Positions 33,550 to 34,550 of a stretch of DNA of 34,550 nt are shown in pieces. The notes below the pieces were generated by a model, which had not been told where the DNA came from, did not search any database, and was given only the letters and a program-made list of their open reading frames with translations. This DNA comes from Streptomyces sp. McG3 (GTDB lineage: Bacteria; Actinomycetota; Actinomycetes; Streptomycetales; Streptomycetaceae): NCBI RefSeq assembly GCF_018619185.1, contig NZ_JAAXYC010000057.1, forward strand, positions 1 to 34,550, given 5' to 3'. The position numbers were made by a program, and so were the translations under genes. Position 1 is the first letter of the stretch; every line of letters begins with the position of its first letter.

Positions 33550-33930
33550 CCGGCCCTCCTCCGCCGCTCTTCGCTGCTTCGCCCCGCGTCCGCGGCGACT
33601 CCGGCGTCTCCGCCGCGCCGCCCGGAACATCGGGTCCCGGGTCCGGAACATCGGCTATCGGGTCCCGGGTCCGGTCCGGGTGCTCCGGTTTCGTCTGCCG
33701 GGTCGGTCGACGGCCCCGGCTTCTCCGTCGACGGCCCCCGGCTTCTCCGGCTTCTCCGGCGAGAGCCCCTGGCTTCTTTATACGGAGGTTCCGGGCGGCC
33801 CGCCCGCCCAGTCGCGCGCCCGCTCCGGGGCCGTCGCCGCGTGGCTGTTCCGCCGGTCGGTGGCGGCGCGTGGCCGGGGTCTCAGCGCGCCTGCTGGTTC
33901 AGCGTGGCCCGGCCGGGTATTCGCTGATCC
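33550..33930. other. 381-base gap rich in direct repeats
   Basis: No convincing gene. It separates the divergent aminotransferase-like and PAP2 genes and should hold both promoters. Two families of direct repeats fill its middle (see the repeat entry). The right part (33775-33930) includes TTTATACGG at 33777-33785, an AT-containing stretch that could be part of a promoter. No clear -35/-10 pair was found. Confidence 0.5.
33623..33758. repeat. Two families of short direct repeats
   Basis: ATCGGGTCCCGGGTCCGG (18 bases) occurs at 33629 and 33657; CCGGAACATCGG occurs at 33622 and 33643 as part of the same pattern. Then GTCGACGGCCCCGGCTTCTCC (33706-33726) is followed directly by a copy with one extra C (33727-33748) and by a partial GGCTTCTCC. 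The pattern suggests slippage in the divergent promoter region. Confidence 0.8.
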
Positions 33931-34550
33931 ATGTCCTCACCGAGAACCGCACCCGCCACCGTCAAGACCACCGCTCCCGCCGTCGCCCGGGTGCGCGGCT
34001 GGCTGCAGGAGCGGGATCTGGCCGTCTTCCGGAGCGTCGCGGACCGGCACTGGCCGGGTGCCGATCCCCTGCTGCCGAAGCTGAGCCGGAGCGCCAACCA
34101 CGGGCTGCTCTGGTTCGGGGCGGCGGCCGGGATCGCGGCCCTCGGCAGCAGCGCGCGCTCACGCCGGGCCGCGCTGCGCGGGGTGGTGTCCCTCGCCGTG
34201 GCCTCGGCGGCGATCAACACGGTCGGCAAGGGCGCGGTGCGCCGCGAGCGGCCGATAGCGGACCTGGTGCCGGTGGTGCGGCAGCTCAAGCGGCAGCCGA
34301 TCACCACCTCCTTCCCCTCGGGCCACGCGGCGTCGGCGGCGGCCTTCGCCACCGGGGTGGCCCTGGAGTCCAAGGGCTGGGGCGCGGTCGTGGCCCCGGT
34401 CGCGGTGGCCGTGGCCGCCTCCCGCGTCTACACCGGGGTCCACTATCCGAGCGATGTGCTGGCGGGTGCGGCGCTCGGCGTGGGGGCCGCGTTCGCGCTG
34501 CGCGGGGTCGTGCCCACCCGGGGCCAGCTGCCCGCCCCCGGCCGCCCGCC
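33931..34550 (+). CDS. PAP2-family phosphatase, 5' part (runs off the window)
   Basis: An open frame from the ATG at 33931 to the window end, 206 codons with no stop. It is a PAP2 (acid phosphatase) domain that removes phosphate from lipid phosphates such as phosphatidic acid or undecaprenyl pyrophosphate. All three motifs are present: KGAVRRERP (Lys100, Arg107), FPSGH (Ser130-His132), and SRVYTGVHYPSD (Arg165, His171, Asp175). Membrane segments lie at LLWFGAAAGIAALG, GVVSLAVASAAINTV, AVVAPVAVAVAAS and VLAGAALGVGAAFAL. The domain ends near residue 192, and the frame continues with a Pro-rich linker (TRGQLPAPGRPP). In Streptomyces, very similar PAP2 domains are joined to a diacylglycerol-kinase-like domain by such a linker, so the full gene may be that fusion. 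Confidence 0.9.
   Translation, partial: MSSPRTAPATVKTTAPAVARVRGWLQERDLAVFRSVADRHWPGADPLLPKLSRSANHGLLWFGAAAGIAALGSSARSRRAALRGVVSLAVASAAINTVGKGAVRRERPIADLVPVVRQLKRQPITTSFPSGHAASAAAFATGVALESKGWGAVVAPVAVAVAASRVYTGVHYPSDVLAGAALGVGAAFALRGVVPTRGQLPAPGRP

Overview
The window is very GC-rich actinobacterial DNA with strong G/C preference at third codon positions, frequent GTG starts, 4-base ATGA/GTGA gene overlaps and many one-component regulators (ROK, AraC, two LysR, XRE/MmyB, LacI). Together with a fused SecDF and a shortened MreB-like protein, this points to Streptomyces or a very close relative. No tRNA, rRNA, CRISPR array, transposase or phage module was seen, so it looks like a stable chromosomal segment. 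About 31 protein genes are supported; the first (aquaporin) and last (PAP2 phosphatase) are cut by the window ends.

Region 1 (1-4950): an aquaporin 3' end converges on and overlaps a chorismate mutase gene. A sugar ABC importer follows on the minus strand: a ROK repressor, a two-domain ATPase and a permease. The permease carries an in-frame C-terminal AraC-type DNA-binding domain, and no substrate-binding protein gene lies in the operon. Direct GTACCTGAC repeats sit in front of the ATPase gene. Region 2 (5110-9610): a FabH-like ketosynthase diverges from fdhD; then come a small helix-hairpin-helix protein, a BASS-type transporter and a divergent LysR regulator. Region 3 (9916-18690): an acyl-CoA ligase, an aldo/keto reductase, a cytosolic ricin-type lectin domain, an AraC-methyltransferase pair divergent from an NmrA-like oxidoreductase, another LysR, a pterin dehydratase and an XRE/MmyB regulator.

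Region 4 (18759-23179): a minus-strand operon runs from an MreB-like protein that lacks the sequence for subdomains IB and IIB, through a translationally coupled His-rich repeat protein with a membrane anchor or signal, to secDF. A 9-bp-arm palindrome lies in front of it. Region 5 (23258-28365): a NAD-dependent DNA ligase paralogue diverges from a DUF1996-DUF305-lacI operon. The shared intergenic region holds two perfect palindromes with a central CpG (GAGAGCGCTCTC core), one just downstream of a near-consensus promoter: a readable LacI autoregulatory circuit.

Region 6 (28453-34550): a membrane-anchored phosphodiesterase, an MBL hydrolase coupled to a DedA protein, an aminotransferase-fold protein whose only lysine is not at the PLP position, a repeat-rich gap and a PAP2 phosphatase that runs off the window. 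The strongest leads are the permease-AraC fusion, the MreB-like/His-rich/SecDF operon, the LacI circuit that may also cover a DNA ligase, and the lysine-less aminotransferase homologue.
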